Positions 47,976 through 60,542 of a stretch of DNA of 64,000 nucleotides are shown piece after piece. Source of the stretch: Tamarix chinensis (taxonomy: Eukaryota > Streptophyta > Magnoliopsida > Caryophyllales > Tamaricaceae). Position numbers and translations under genes: made by a program. Position 1 is the stretch's first letter. Each line of letters opens with the position of its first letter. The stretch is taken from assembly GCA_030549775.1 (NCBI GenBank), contig CM060177.1, forward strand, positions 27,771,014-27,835,013, given 5' to 3'. The notes below the pieces were generated by a model that was given only the letters and a program-made list of their open reading frames with translations, was not told where the DNA came from and made no database searches.

Positions 47976-50900
47976 TATCATTGTAATACCCCAAAATATT
48001 ACTAAATATTAAACTTGATTAATTTATATTTTAACATAACCCTTATATATTAACTTATTTAATTTGTTAACATTTGATCTATAAACCTTGATAAATTCTT
48101 AAATAAATTTATCCTAATTAATTTATCTATTTTTTAATCCATCCTATATCTATATATTTTAACCTGGTTTACTTTTCCTAGATGGGTACCTTAAACCAAA
48201 ATAAATAAATTTTATCTTAATCCTAAATTTAATTTAATTATAATTCTAAACCTAAATTTATCTTCTTTTTTCTTTTTTCTTTCTTTTCCCTTTTCCCTTT
48301 TTTCTTCCTTTTATTCATTTCTTTTCCTTCTCTTTTCATTTCCCTCCCTATGCCTAACCCACTCTTTTCCTCTCCCTAGCCCACTGGCTTGCACCAGTCT
48401 AGCCCATTCTTCTCTTTCTTTTCTTTTTCTTGTCTAAAACCAACCCACCTCTTCCTTCTCCTACCTTCTCCCTCACCTATCTCCCCTATACCCAAACACA
48501 CCCCAACCACCCCTTAATACTCCCTGCCTCTACCTACTTTCCTTTCTTCTATGAGGCCAAACAACCCTTACCTCCTTCCTCTTATGCCTTTTCCTTCCCC
48601 ATCCAACCTCCTACTGCATTGCCTCCCTACACTCCATACCTCTGCCTGCACACATCCTTTTCCCCTACAACTCTCATCTACCCCCTCATTTGCATGCATA
48701 AGCCTCTTCACATCCCTCCTCACCCATTGAGATGCACTAGCGCCCCCACCTTATTTTCACTACCACCCAAGCCTCCTTTATCCTTCTCCTTCTTCCTTCT
48801 TCCTTCTCCATACCCATGCCTTAGTTTTCTTTCTTGAAAACCCATCCACCCTTACCTCCCTATATTTCCATCCTATGTAGACCCTCACCTCCATTGCTGC
48901 AGCCTCCCCCATCCAAGCCCTAAGCACCATCCCTAACCACCTCTTCCTCCTCCTCTCATCCTTCTTCCTCTCCTCCTCCATTCTCTACCTGCATAGCATC
49001 TCCTTCGCCTATCAAGCTATCCAACACCATCACCTCCTCCTCATATGTCACCCTTCCATGCATTATCCTAGCTCCAACCACCACCCTTGTAGCCTCTCTA
49101 CACAAATAAGCCACAATCACACCACCACCCAGCCACCTTTACCCCCTATACCATGCCTCCTTACTCACCACCAAAACCATCCTATTTCCTAGTTCCAACC
49201 ACCTTCCTAAGCCATCACCACCATTATTTGACCACCATCTTCCCCTAAAAACTCCCTACATACCCCCTTCATACTATATGCAGCATGAGCAATATGCATT
49301 TACACGTAAGTGTATTTTGGAGCCATTTTAACATCAAGGGCATTTTGGTAATTTACTATTTAATAATTATTTTAATAAAAAAATATGGTTTTACTTTTTT
49401 AAATATTAATATGGTTAATGTAGTATTATTTTTAGCTGCAAAAGTTTAATTAGCGGGCTTTGACAAAATTTAATCAGTTACCTGTATTTTATACTTTTAT
49501 TATAAATCTAACAATCCCTATACTCTACTAAAATATGAGATATTGTATGATAGCACATTAGGATTTTTTATGTATAAATTATATCAAGTACGTTCACTAC
49601 GTTTTAATAATTTGCCTAAAAGTGTTAGAATGGAACTTGGTAAAAATGGAGTATGCAAATTTGTGTAAATTATTATGTGTATAAATTGTTGTTAATATAT
49701 GTTAAATGATGGAAATAAGTTATGTATGCCATGTATGTCTAATATGATAGGTTGAGCATGTTTAGGCACATTTTTAGTATAATCATTACTATTGTGTGCC
49801 CTACGGGCAATTTGGTTATTTTAAGTACCTCATAATTTTTATCCCAAGTGTGCCTATTATATGTTATTTGTTGTTGAGTATGGGAATACGTAATTTTATT
49901 CTTTATAATGCACATTTTAGCATGATTATTATTATTATATGTCCTAGGGGTGTTTTGGTCATTCCAATTATATCATGATAATCGTTTTGAAGGGTCTGCC
50001 TAGTATATGTTATCTCCTATAGAGCATGGGAATGTGAGATTTGATGCCCTAGAAACACATGTTAGGATGTTATGTTCAAAATCATATGTAGGGCCAAAAT
50101 CGTCATTTGGTATGTCTTATAATTTATTTATATGTTATATTTTAGCTTTTTCATGATAAAATAATAAATAAAGTAAAATTAGTATTTAAAATGGATGATA
50201 TGGTAATAATGGTCTTAAGCCTTTTGGTCACATTTGACCTAATACGCCTAATATGAATAATCAAACATAGGATAGCCTTGGTATATTGATTGGTTAACCT
50301 TAGTGCTAACTCTGACTTAATCTTTGACTATTGGCCTAGTGTTTATTTGAGTAATCGAAAATAAGGGAAAAATATTTAAGTATGGAATGGGAAATCTTTG
50401 TGCAATATGCGATGTATTGTTTTAGATATTAATTCTTAAAGTGAAAGATCTCGTGTTGGAAATGGTTACTCTCCAGGTGTAGCTACCCCAGCTATCCTAG
50501 AAATAAGGTAAGAGCCCTCAATTTCTTTGGTTCACTGATGTGCCAATGTGTCCTAGTAAGGCCTAAATCTACTCTATAGGTGACTTATGGGTCTTCTAGG
50601 GGGTATCAATACTTAAGGATTATATGTCTTAGGTTGGAAGGGTATTGTGTTGCCTTGTGTACCAGTATGTCTAGAGAGTTTTTATGCCTTTGGGTTGGAT
50701 GGATGAGAGGATATCATGTTATCTTGTGCGTTGGTATAATCGGTGTACTTTTTATGTCTGAGTTATTATCATTACCCATCAAGTAAATAAAAATTGATAT
50801 GATTATTATTGGATCAAAATGGTTATTGGATTGGTTCGGTTATAGGCTTGGACCTATATATGGTTCGAAATGATGCCTCTAAGCTCTACTTGTGATATTA

Positions 50901-51436
50901 TGGGTTTTATTTGGTATTTTTCCTTTGATCTCTACCTGTGATGTATAGATATTATCAATCTAATATTGACATATGAGATATAGTGTTAATATTATTCTTA
51001 TTGTGTTGAGATTTGTTCTAATCCTTACTTTAGAAAGCACTCTTGTATGCTTAGTTGGTAAGCTTCATTATGTTCTAGATAAATGAATATGAGCAGTAAA
51101 TGGTCTTGGTAATTGTTGTTTATCTAAGATTATTACTGTAATTTGTTCATCACATGTATATTTCAATATCTCTTACCATGATTGTTATGATTCCCTTGAT
51201 GTCTTCCATGCAAATTTTACGTTTTAGTTTTGTATAAGGGGTTATTCAGTACTATAGTATTAAAGGATTCCATTTCATGGCTCCCTTCCTATTTAATGGC
51301 TAATATTTACCTTTCAGGACTACTTTGAGAGTAAGGACTGATGGCTTCTTGCATGGGTCAAGAGTTAAGACTGTCCAAGGATTCGCTTAACATCTTTAGA
51401 TCCACATATTTTTTTTTTGAAAGATGATGGGAATTT

Positions 51437-54400
51437 TTATAATCTTAAAGGAAGATTACAACCAATCCTATAGAATTTATCTATACACCATACATACCCA
51501 CCAAACTTAGCCATCCTATCTGGATGATTATATATAGAAGACAAAGCATGAGAAATGTTTCTAATAGTCCTTTGATAATCCCAATCAATATTTGAAAACA
51601 TATAAGTATTTCTAGATTTCCAGATCTCATAAAGACTAATGATATAAAGGGCATGAGACAGTTGAAGTTTCACACCACCTATCTTTCTTGGATGGGATAA
51701 ATCTTTTAGAACACCACACCAATTGTTACGAAACCTACGACCACCTATAGTCTTCCTAACAGACTTCCAAACATGGCTCATTATAGGACATTGGAGAGTC
51801 AAGTGAAAATGCTCTCTTCCTAATCACAGAAGCAGCAATGAACATTAAGAGAAGGATTAAACTTAGACAGATTATCTTTAGTAGGCAATCGAGAGTGAGC
51901 AGCAAGCCAGAAGATGGCCTTATGTCTTGGGGCAGCAGGACTACACCAAACAGTTCTCCACCAATGAACTGCTAGAGCCTTGATCCTTAAAAAATCATAT
52001 AAATCACTAACACTGAATTGATAGCTTTCCTATTGCAGCTGAATCCATGGAAGGATAGTAGATCTTAGGGAAAAAATTTCTATATAATCTAAGGAGAAGT
52101 ACTAGGCAAATGGACTTGATCAAATGCTTGTTGTTTAATATAATAAGAATGAACCCATTTAATCCAAAGAGTATCCTTCTTCTGACTGAGATTCCAAAGA
52201 TGTTTCCCCATAGCAGGAATGTTCCAAATTTAGGGATCAACCAGGCCTAAACCTCCTTCCTTCTTAGGCAAACAAACAGACGTCCATGCAATAAGGGACC
52301 TTTTACTAGGAAGGGCCTTACCAGTTTAGAGAAAGCTTATGCAAATAGCTATAATCCTCACTAAAAAATTCTTAAGAAGAATAAATATCTGACTCCAGAA
52401 CATAGTGATCCCAAAAATGATTGATTTTAGGAGTTGAATCCTCCCTACATATAAAGGCAGATGAGTAGACCAATTTTGTACTCTACAAGTGATCTTATCA
52501 ATTAAAGCAACCATACCAGCAAACTTCAATTTAGATGAGTCTAAAGGCACACCTAGGTATTTGAAAGGTAATCTACCTTTACTAAAATGTAAACTAGAAA
52601 AGATTAAGGTTTTCACCTCCTAGTTAACACCACCAAAAAAGATGTGACTCTTCTTTAGGCTGATATGTAAACCTAATAGAGCACTAAAATCATCAAACTT
52701 CTGCTTAATTAATTGAACATAAGTAATATCAACCCTATAGAATACCAATAAGTCATATGCAAAAGCCAAATTAGTAATCTTTAATCTCTTACATTTTCGA
52801 TGACCATAGAAATCAGGGTTAAGCCATAAAGATTGCAACATTCTGCTCAAATATTCTAGAACAATGACAAAAAGGTAAGGAGACAAAGGTACACCTTACC
52901 TCAACCCTCTTCTACCCTAGAAAGGCTCAAGCAAACCATTATTCAATGCCAAGAACTATATAACTATAGATATATAAGACATAAGAAGCCTGACAAAATG
53001 AATAGGAAAATGCAACCCTAATAACATTTACTCTAAAAAACTCTAACTAAGTGAATCATAGGCCTTCCTAATGTCCACCTTAAGTATACATCTTGGTGAA
53101 ATATTTCTCCTTCTGTGCATATGTATGTATTAGTTCATAAGAAAGTGATATATTATCACCAATGACTCTCCCCTTGACAAAACCTACTTGAGAGGAAAGT
53201 GTCAAATAGGAAAACACAACTTGTAAATGAGCAAATAAGATTTTAACTAAAATCTTATACAAAATTGAGCAACATGCAATAGGTCTAAACTCAGCCACAC
53301 AGTGAGCAACATTAGATTTGGGATAAGAGAAAGCGGAGTATGACCCAAGAAAGGAGGCACCATAGTAGATTAGAAAATGCCTTTGATCAGGTGTCAAATA
53401 TCCTCACCCAAAGTACTCCAAGAAGCTTTGAAAAAGCCAGCAATAAACCCATCAGGACTAGGAGACTTGTAGTTTCCAATAGACCAAACAACCTCCTTTA
53501 CCTCTTGCTTATATATAGGCTATAACAAATGGTGTTGATGCTCAATTGACATAGAAGGGCCCATACCAATAATAGCCTCTGAGATGTAGCCTGAAGGAGG
53601 AGACTTAGAACCCAAGAAACCCTTATAATAGTCCATAAAGGCCTGCTTGACACCCTCAACATTATAAAGCCATTATCCATCAACTGTCTAAATTTTATGC
53701 ACCATTCTCTTCTAATGTCTTGATTTCATAGAAGCAAAAAAGAAATGATAATTTGAGTCACCTAGATTGAGCCATTTAATACCAGATTTCTTTTGAGAAA
53801 GCTCTCTTCACATAAAGCTAGATGTTCATACAGTTTGAAACATTGCTTTTCCTCCTCTTGTAGCCTGTGATTTCCAGGGTCTAGATCAAGAGCTTCTTGA
53901 ATTGTCTTAAGTTTTTCCCATTGGTCTTGCACATTTGAAGAGATACCATTAAACTTGGACCAATTAAACTGTTTCAGCCTAAACTTTAATTCCCTAGGTT
54001 ATTCTTGAATTTGCTAACAAGAGAACTAGTAGAAGGTCTACACCAAATAGAAGCAACTAAAGGAAGGAAATCTAGATCAAAAGTCCACATATCAAAAAAT
54101 TTAAACTGTTTCCTTAGCTGATTCACTACAGAATGTACTTGAACTACTCCTTAGCTGTGACTAGAGAAAAGAGTAGCTTGGAATTTAGCTAAAGAATGAG
54201 GAAAGGAGGAAAACTAGTGCATATTCACCCAAACTTCTATTACTCCATGTAAACTTGAGCCCTAAGAACACCAAGTCTTGAACCATGTGATTAGCTATAC
54301 ACTCTAACATCATTAACATCATTCATATTCACTTCATTTCCTTGGTGTTTCTCATCAGCACGTAAAACAACATTGAAGTCCCCCAAAAGTATCAAGGGTA

Positions 54401-54800
54401 CATTTTCTACCTTATACAAAAACAACCAGTTCTAGATTCCCTTCCTAGCTTCACCTGTGTTAAAAGCATATATAAACGTAACAAAAAACATTACACTAAT
54501 AGCCAATTCAATCACTTGTAATAGCATGGCCTGCTCACAAGCAGCAATAAGCTGTATATCCAAAAATCTTTGTCCTAAATACACCAGATTTGGCCATTAT
54601 AATGATGGACATAATTACATAACACATTCCATTTATTACCTAATCTTCTAGAAACTGTAGCAGCCTTATGTTGCTTTATTATGGTCTCTACTAATCCCAT
54701 AAAGAATACTTTATTAACTATTAGCCAGTTTTTCAGCTCCTCTTATTTATAAGGCTTATTCAAGCTGTGGAAATTCCTGACCCCTATCAATAATATGATC
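51437..54800 (-). pseudogene. LINE ORF2: endonuclease - reverse transcriptase - zf-RVT, broken
   Basis: An APE-like endonuclease starts near 54790 (VRNFHSLNKPYK..., ELKNWLIVNKVFFMGLVET) and includes ENVPLILLGDFNVVLRADEK near 54400-54340, the conserved 'GDFN' box. The RT follows: FRPIACCSILYKILVKIL and QVGFVKGRVIGDNI (53320-53150), MSPYLFVIVLEYLSRML (52886), and LAFAYDLLVF, where the catalytic FADD box reads FAYD (Tyr codon 52755-52757). The zinc-binding C-terminal domain is at about 52240-51437 (TLQCPIMSHVWKSV). Multiple stops and shifts. The enzyme would nick target DNA and copy LINE RNA; this copy has lost a catalytic Asp and its frame. Confidence 0.88.
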
Positions 54801-54959
54801 AATTATAGAATTTATAATCCAAGCATCTTTAGCTGAACCCTTACCTTTGCACCTCACATGATCAATGATATAATCCAACATGGATTCACTCCTTTTCAAG
54901 GGTGAGAATCTATTCCCTAAATCCACTAAGTTAACCTAGCTGTTCGTAGAGGTAGAAGG

Positions 54960-56181
54960 TTGGTTAGTGATACCTCTACTAGAATTAGATGCCACAATAT
55001 TATGTTCATGATTAGACTGCCCCCTTTGGATCACCCTCCACTACTAAGTCAAAGTTCTTGGAGTTCTTTTGTTGCTAAGTTGGTACCTGTTGCTTAGCTA
55101 CCTTGGTTTTCATATAATTAGTAGACGAGTGACCTGTAGTATCACAAGCGTTGCAATAAGCTTGCCTACACTCATAAACCACTTTCTAGTTAACAATTTT
55201 TCCATCAGGGTCCAAGATCTCGAGGGATTCTAACAGGCATTTAGTAACATCCACCTCCACCAACAATTGAGCATAAGAAATTATATCACCATTAGAGGTA
55301 ATACCATCCATTTGCAATGGTCTGCCCACTACAATACTTTTAAGAGAATCAACATCCCAATAATCTAAGGGAAGGTTCGGTAGCTTGACCCAAAGAGGAA
55401 AGAACTAGAAATTCCTTAGAGAATTGGAACTTCCTATGCCAAATTCCTTAGAGAATTGGAAATTCCTATGCCAAGGGTTCAAGATAAACGATTTGTTCAA
55501 AAAATTCCAACAAGGATTAGCAAGCACCCAATCTCGATCATCCTTACATTCAAACATGAAGACAACAAATCCTTGGTCATGCACTAGAATCTTTGGTTCC
55601 TTGATATGCAACCAATGCCTTCTCACAAAACTGAGCATTTGTCCTAAAGTAGGCCAATACCCTATAACGTATCTAATGATCGCCCATTGCCAACTAGCAC
55701 ATCTACCCTCCACTTTATCCTTTTATAAAGTTACACAGACTTTATCACTAGTAAGAGATGGAGGAACATAATGCAATTAGGTAGGCACAGAGGGGATCCT
55801 ATTCCCTACAACCTTATTCTTCTAGGAGGATAATCCACCAGGGTTCAATCCTTGATCACTCGATACGTTACATAATAGACCCGATTTAGAGACATGATGC
55901 AAAGATTGCTTAGCCCCAAGGATTATTGTATCAATCACAAACTTCTTAGTTATCGGATCATCGTGACTCATATTCTGAGAAGGTAAATCTGTAGAGTTTC
56001 CATGCATATCACATGCACTAGGTTGAATACGAACGTCATTAATCAACCCATCATCACCATGAACAATCTCCCTAGCATCCCAAAATTTTTTATTAGAAGA
56101 ATCAGACTCCTTAGGGGATGAAGAACTACACTTACCAATCTTCTTCCTTGCCATGGAGGTAGCTCTCCTCATGTGAGCCAT
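54960..56181 (-). pseudogene. LINE ORF1: DUF4283 domain plus zinc knuckle, broken
   Basis: It starts MAHMRRATSMARKKIGK at 56181, about 60 bases inside the LINE. The DUF4283 nucleic-acid-binding domain occupies 55713-55405 (MEGRCASWQWAI, GQMLSFVRRHW, GFVVFMFECKDDRDWVLAN, PWHRNF). A knuckle follows at about 55185-55120: YCNACDTTGHSSTNYM, in which the last Cys of C-x2-C-x4-H-x4-C is Tyr. A stop separates the N-terminal part (ending at 55822) from the domain. Such proteins package LINE RNA in the family. The duplicated CCTTAGAGAATTGGAA... segment at 55413-55460 is a local tandem repeat. Confidence 0.85.
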
Positions 56182-56538
56182 GGAGGAGAGAGGAGAGAGC
56201 GGCTAGGGTTTCTCATATACCCTTTTCCTACAAGCTCTTGTAATTAGATCCACATAATTTTGAACTCTTATACTCTTATGTATTATCTTTTAACTAGATT
56301 TTATAACCACTAACAGTTGATTTATGTGAAATGATATTAAGTTATTTTGACTCTCTTTCCACTCTAATTTTTATAATTGTATTATTAATTGAAGTAAAAA
56401 AAGGTTTAGCCTTAGGACTTAGTATAAAAATGGTAGAGGATGCTAGACTTATGCTAGGTGTGGTGGTAACACCGACTATTTTTGTAACTAATGCTTCCAC
56501 ACAAAAAAATATTAAGTAGTAAATTTGAGGGTGTTATA

Positions 56539-56553
56539 AGTTGGCATCAGAGC
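56539..56553 (+). other. Primer binding site, initiator tRNA-Met type
   Basis: AGTTGGCATCAGAGC right after LTR 'J'; one base differs from the usual TGGTATCAGAGC. It fixes the element's plus orientation. Confidence 0.8.
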
Positions 56554-56955
56554 TTTTGATTTTTAATCCTCTATTATGTTTTTAAAAAACTTCTATTCTT
56601 AAATATTTAGAAATCTAGATTAGACTTAAGACGAAGTATGGTTTTGGTTTTGGTTTGGCCTTAGCATTAGTTGTTACAAGTTGGCTCTACTATGAATAGT
56701 TGTTTAGTACTTCTTTATACTACTATGGAAACAGGAAATAATAACGAGACATTAATAACGGTGGTTCGAAAACCGTCGTCAAATGCGTGAAAATTAATGC
56801 GCGGAAAGTTTTAATAATGGTTTTAGGTAATAACCATTATTAAAAGTGTAAGGTGAAATTTTGCACGGGAATTTTAATAACGGTTGACGTAAAACCGTTA
56901 TTAAAACATGATTTAATAACGGTTCAAACAAGAACCGTTGTCAAAATTGGCAAGG

Positions 56956-57031
56956 TTTTAATAACGGTTCCTGTAAGAACCGTTATTAAATCATGTTTTA
57001 ATAACGGTTCTTACAGGAACCGTTATTAAAA
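56956..57031. repeat. Perfect 35-bp inverted repeat in CACTA #3
   Basis: Arms 56956-56990 and 56997-57031 are exact reverse complements around the 6-base spacer TCATGT. Each arm is itself an AATAACGGTT / AACCGTTATT hairpin. Part of the 5' subterminal array. Confidence 0.92.
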
Positions 57032-57446
57032 GTTCCTTTTATTTCGTTCTCTTTTGTTTCGTGCCAAAAATTTCAGACTCTGCCGCTTCCCTCTCGTACT
57101 CTCTTTCTCTTACGAACCTTTGCACCACCGCTCCGGCTCCTCTGAATTAAGGAAAACCGTTGCACCGCCATCTCTCCACCACCCCTCTGCCATTCTTGCG
57201 AACGTAGCCAGCATTTATACCTTCGTCGTTGCCGTTCTCAACTTGTACGCCGTCATTCCCTTTACGTATGTGTTTTTCTTCCTTCATTGCTTAATTTGTC
57301 TCTACTGATATGTATATATATATATAAATGCATGCCTGTTGCACCGAAGAGGTTGTGTTTGATGTGTTGTTCGAAAATCTGTTGTTTGATGTGTTGGTGA
57401 AAAATTTTGCTGTGGCCTTTTTTTATTGTGGCCGGCCGAGACCTTA

Positions 57447-57447
<1 letters not shown>

Positions 57448-57541
<94 letters not shown>
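57448..57541. repeat. (AT)n(GT)n composite microsatellite
   Basis: About eighteen AT units directly followed by about twenty-nine GT units, inside CACTA #3. A Tyr/Ile/Val-repeat open frame over it is an artefact. Confidence 0.95.
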
Positions 57542-57544
<3 letters not shown>

Positions 57545-57840
57545 ATAATCTATTTTATAAAAATATGTATTATTATTTTAAGAGAATCCACAAGCCTAAA
57601 ATATATATTATTATCATAAGATATGTACGTTCTAATTATAAAATTAAGGTGTATATATTTTTTTAGCACTCACATTATTATGCATATCATGTGTATTTAT
57701 ATGCTTTTTTTAATATATATTTTGTAAGACGTGTATTTATATTCCGTAAAATGTGTGTTTATATGTGTTATATTATATGTATATATATTTATAATATATT
57801 TATATATAAGATGTGTATATATAATCTAAAATAATTGTGG

Positions 57841-57992
57841 TTAGGGTTAGGGTTGGGGTTAGGGGGAGGGTTAGTGTTAGGGTTAGGGTTAGGGTTAGCT
57901 AAAGGTTTAGGATCATTATCTTATGAGGTTTAGTGTTATTTTTTATTATAATTTATTAGGGTTAATTATTGTTAGGGTTAGGGTTAGGGGGA
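57841..57992 (+). repeat. Interstitial (TTAGGG)n-like arrays
   Basis: Two clusters of GTTAGGGTTAGGG-type units with GGGGGA variants (57841-57898 and 57972-57992). The unit is six bases (TTAGGG), not the seven-base TTTAGGG. A weaker counterpart is in CACTA #2 at 32600-32725. Confidence 0.8.
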
Positions 57993-58142
57993 GGGTTAGG
58001 GTTTATCGTTTATTATACTAAATATAAACTAGGGCTATAGGGAAAAATCCTAAGGATAAGGGTATTGTGCATGGGGAAACGTTGAGGAGGTTGGTTGGGC
58101 ATCGGTGTTGTGATAAAAATTAAATAGAGATGAATAATTGTG

Positions 58143-58173
<31 letters not shown>

Positions 58174-59039
58174 TAGGATTTATTAGGTTGTACTATATAT
58201 ATATATATATTATCTTATTAATATCTACTTGATTTTACTATGCGTAGCTTGAATGATTTGATGATAGTTTGATGTTTAGCCAGTTTGTTAAATATATAAC
58301 TAAAGATTATGTCCTTATTTTAAATAGTTTGATGTTGTTAGGTTGTACGAATTTTGGGCCTATGTAGCCCTGGGTTGTAATAACTGATTTTTCTTATCTC
58401 CAAATGTTTTCTTGCGCTCTCTAGTTTTCTCTTGTGTTTAATTGGTTAGATACTTAGCCTTGTGTCTAATGTGAGGTAGGTGGTGAGACACCTATTTTAT
58501 GTTAGATACAATGGTCCAAGCCATGTATGTTTTCTTTTCAATATTTTTCCATTAATGAATCATGACATATATGTTTGGTACTTGACGTAAGTGCTAACTA
58601 TATATTAATCAAAACTTGGGATTTGTAGTTTTTCACCGATGATTATGCACAAGGCCAGCAATACAATGTTGAAGAAATTGATTAAGTGAGAGAGCAATGG
58701 GCCAAGCATGTGCACTCATTCATTCAATATTAGGTAGAGATCTATATATTCTACATGCATGTTCAGGTTTGTATTTTGTCTATGTCTTTAAGTCTTCTAA
58801 GCTAGATTTATGAACATTTTGCTTTGGGGTGTAGAGCTACCAAGTTGTGGTATGCCTACTAATTTTGATTCTTGAGTATATATGTCCGGTGTATTAACAA
58901 GGGATTGATTGAAATTATGGTGTGACTGCAGATTTGTTATCAATTGATGTTGTTTTACAATGCAGATTTGGTAATTATTTGAACATACAACTGTGTATGT
59001 GGGCAGGAACAAAACTACAAAAACTAAAAAAAAAAACTG

Positions 59040-59290
59040 GAGCTTTTAATAACGGTTCTTCTAAAACCGTTATTAAAACTCCAATTTTTAATAACGGTTT
59101 TAATAAGAACCGTTATTAAAAGCTCCTTTTTAACAACGGTTTTTAAGTAAAAACCGTTATTAAATATGAATTTTACGCACATATTCGCGGGTTTTTGTGT
59201 ATTTTTCATGACGGTTATGAACTGTTATTAAAGATTTAATAACGGGCTATTCAATAACGGTTGAAAACCGTTATTAAAACTATAAAATAA
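59040..59290. repeat. 3' subterminal AATAACGGTT array, CACTA #3
   Basis: Four or five inverted pairs TTTAATAACGGTT...AACCGTTATTAAA in tandem, ending close to the terminus. Confidence 0.85.
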
Positions 59291-59504
59291 CTATTATTAA
59301 AACTCCTTTCCGTGGTAGTACATGGCCTTTAATATGTTGTATTTACTATTTGATTGCCTTAAGATGTCCATTGAATCCTTCCTTGCCGCCATCCTAGAGC
59401 ATCATGACTCAAAAAGAGAGATTGACATGTATAGAGGAGCTCTTTATCACCGTGGCCAAGGTGACACCATCATTCTAGATACCTATCCACATATTATTTC
59501 TCCC

Positions 59505-60485
59505 ATTACTGTAGTGCACTAATGCTTGAAGAGAAGGAGAATTTTCAAATGTTAAAAATTGTAATGTAAGAATTAAATTGAAGGATCAAATAAAAAATGA
59601 ATAATGAAATTAATCAAAAAAAGATAATGGTAAAACCGAGTCCAAATCAAAGACTAACCCCAACCCAATTATACAAATGGCAATAATGTCATGCGTTCAT
59701 GCATGTATGGTTCATACTAGATGTAATGCCCACATTTTTCACCATTAAAATTTTTCATTTTAAAACATTGCTGAAATAAAACACGCCTAGAAAAAATAAG
59801 GTATTACCATTGCACCTAACATGTGATAGATTTCCACCGCCCGTCTCATGTTAGTTTCTAAGCTAAAAAATCCAATCAAAGAAAATATAAGAAACAGAGT
59901 GTAAAAAATGTATTATAGAGATCCCACAAATAATTGTATGCAATCAAGAACACAATGGGTCCCTAAAATATCCAAAATTCATTGAAAAGAGTAAGTTGAT
60001 AGTATAAAAATATATTAGAAATAAAACAACAATATGGTAAAGCCAAAATCTTGGTCTATTAAGGACCTACAAAAGATATTTGCATGTCTATGCTCTCATG
60101 CCCCATGCCCAACATAATGTAGGTTAACTACTAACCACTCTCAAAAACCTATGAATTGTCTTTTGCTCATGGGATTGAGTAGCACATCAGCATGATATAT
60201 ACTAAGTAAACTAAGTTACCTCATTAATGTGATTCAACAACATTCAAGGCTAAGATATAATATAGGAATCATGCTAAGAACATATCATACATATATGATA
60301 CAACTAGATTTACATGTGTTATCATTATCATACCAAAATCAAATACCCAAAATTCATCATGCTTATCATCACAATATAGATATCATAGATAGAAACACCA
60401 AATCATGAAAACAAATTATCTAAGTAGCTTACTAGGTTGAGCAACAATATAGATATCATATATAGCCCATTTACTTAAATTACCC

Positions 60486-60542
<57 letters not shown>

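Larger units (their letters stand above)
51409..56243 (-). mobile_element. L1-type LINE, 4.8 kb, with 13-bp target duplication
   Basis: The 3' end is a short poly(A) tail, seen as T(10) at 51409-51418. Target copies TTAGATCCACATA flank it at 51396-51408 and 56244-56256. The 5' end reads, on the minus strand, AAACCCTAGCCGCTCTCTCC before ORF1, a typical plant LINE leader. ORF1 then ORF2 are present in order and close to full span, but both contain stops or shifts. It is inserted in LTR 'J'. Confidence 0.93.
47982..56538 (+). mobile_element. Gypsy LTR ('J') of plus-strand element, split by a LINE
   Basis: It starts TGTAATACCCCAAAATATTAC and ends AAATTTGAGGGTGTTATA, directly before a primer binding site, so it is a 5' LTR. 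Its tail (GCTAGACTTATGCTAGGTGTG, GTAACTAATGCTTCC) is the reverse complement counterpart of the start of element 'H' LTRs, i.e. the same family in the other orientation. Own sequence is 47982-51408 and 56257-56538, about 3.7 kb. It has a pyrimidine-rich block at 48250-49270 (the open frame 48430-48837 there is Pro/Ser/Leu low complexity, not a gene) and AT-rich remainder. Confidence 0.85.
56721..59320 (+). mobile_element. CACTA-type transposon #3, internally deleted sister of #2 (2.6 kb)
   Basis: The termini TACTATGGAAACAGGAAAT and CCTTTCCGTGGTAGTA match element #2. The shared 5' leader (TTTCGTGCCAAAA-TTTCAGAC, CTCCGGCTCCTCT) is at 57050-57160. At the 3' end only the last coding exon remains (58629-58733: FTDDYAQGQQYNVEE...AKHVHSFIQY, stop). 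All other exons are gone. About 57440-58510 holds microsatellites, TTAGGG arrays and foreign sequence instead. It is inserted in the leader of Gypsy element 'J'. No matching 3-bp flanks. Confidence 0.82.
56554..59505 (+). pseudogene. gag: Leader and first gag codons of Gypsy element 'J', split by CACTA #3
   Basis: Sequence 56554-56720 and 59321-59480 matches, in order, the leader and start of gag of element 'H' (TTGGCCTTAG, TTTAGTACTTCT, CATCCTAGAGCATCATGACTC). The gag ATG is 59405-59407; the frame reads MTQKERLTCIEELFITVAKV and meets a stop at 59477-59479. The similarity ends near 59505, where repeat 'E'' begins, so everything downstream of the first gag codons is deleted. Confidence 0.75.

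Noticed and set aside
48430..48837. 135-codon plus-strand open frame, Pro/Ser-rich
   Set aside because: Lies in the C/T-rich U3 block of LTR 'J'; similar frames appear in the same block of other LTRs without conserved sequence.
59322..59522. 66-codon plus-strand frame as a gene
   Set aside because: It is the leader and wrong frame of the gag start of Gypsy element 'J' running into repeat 'E''.
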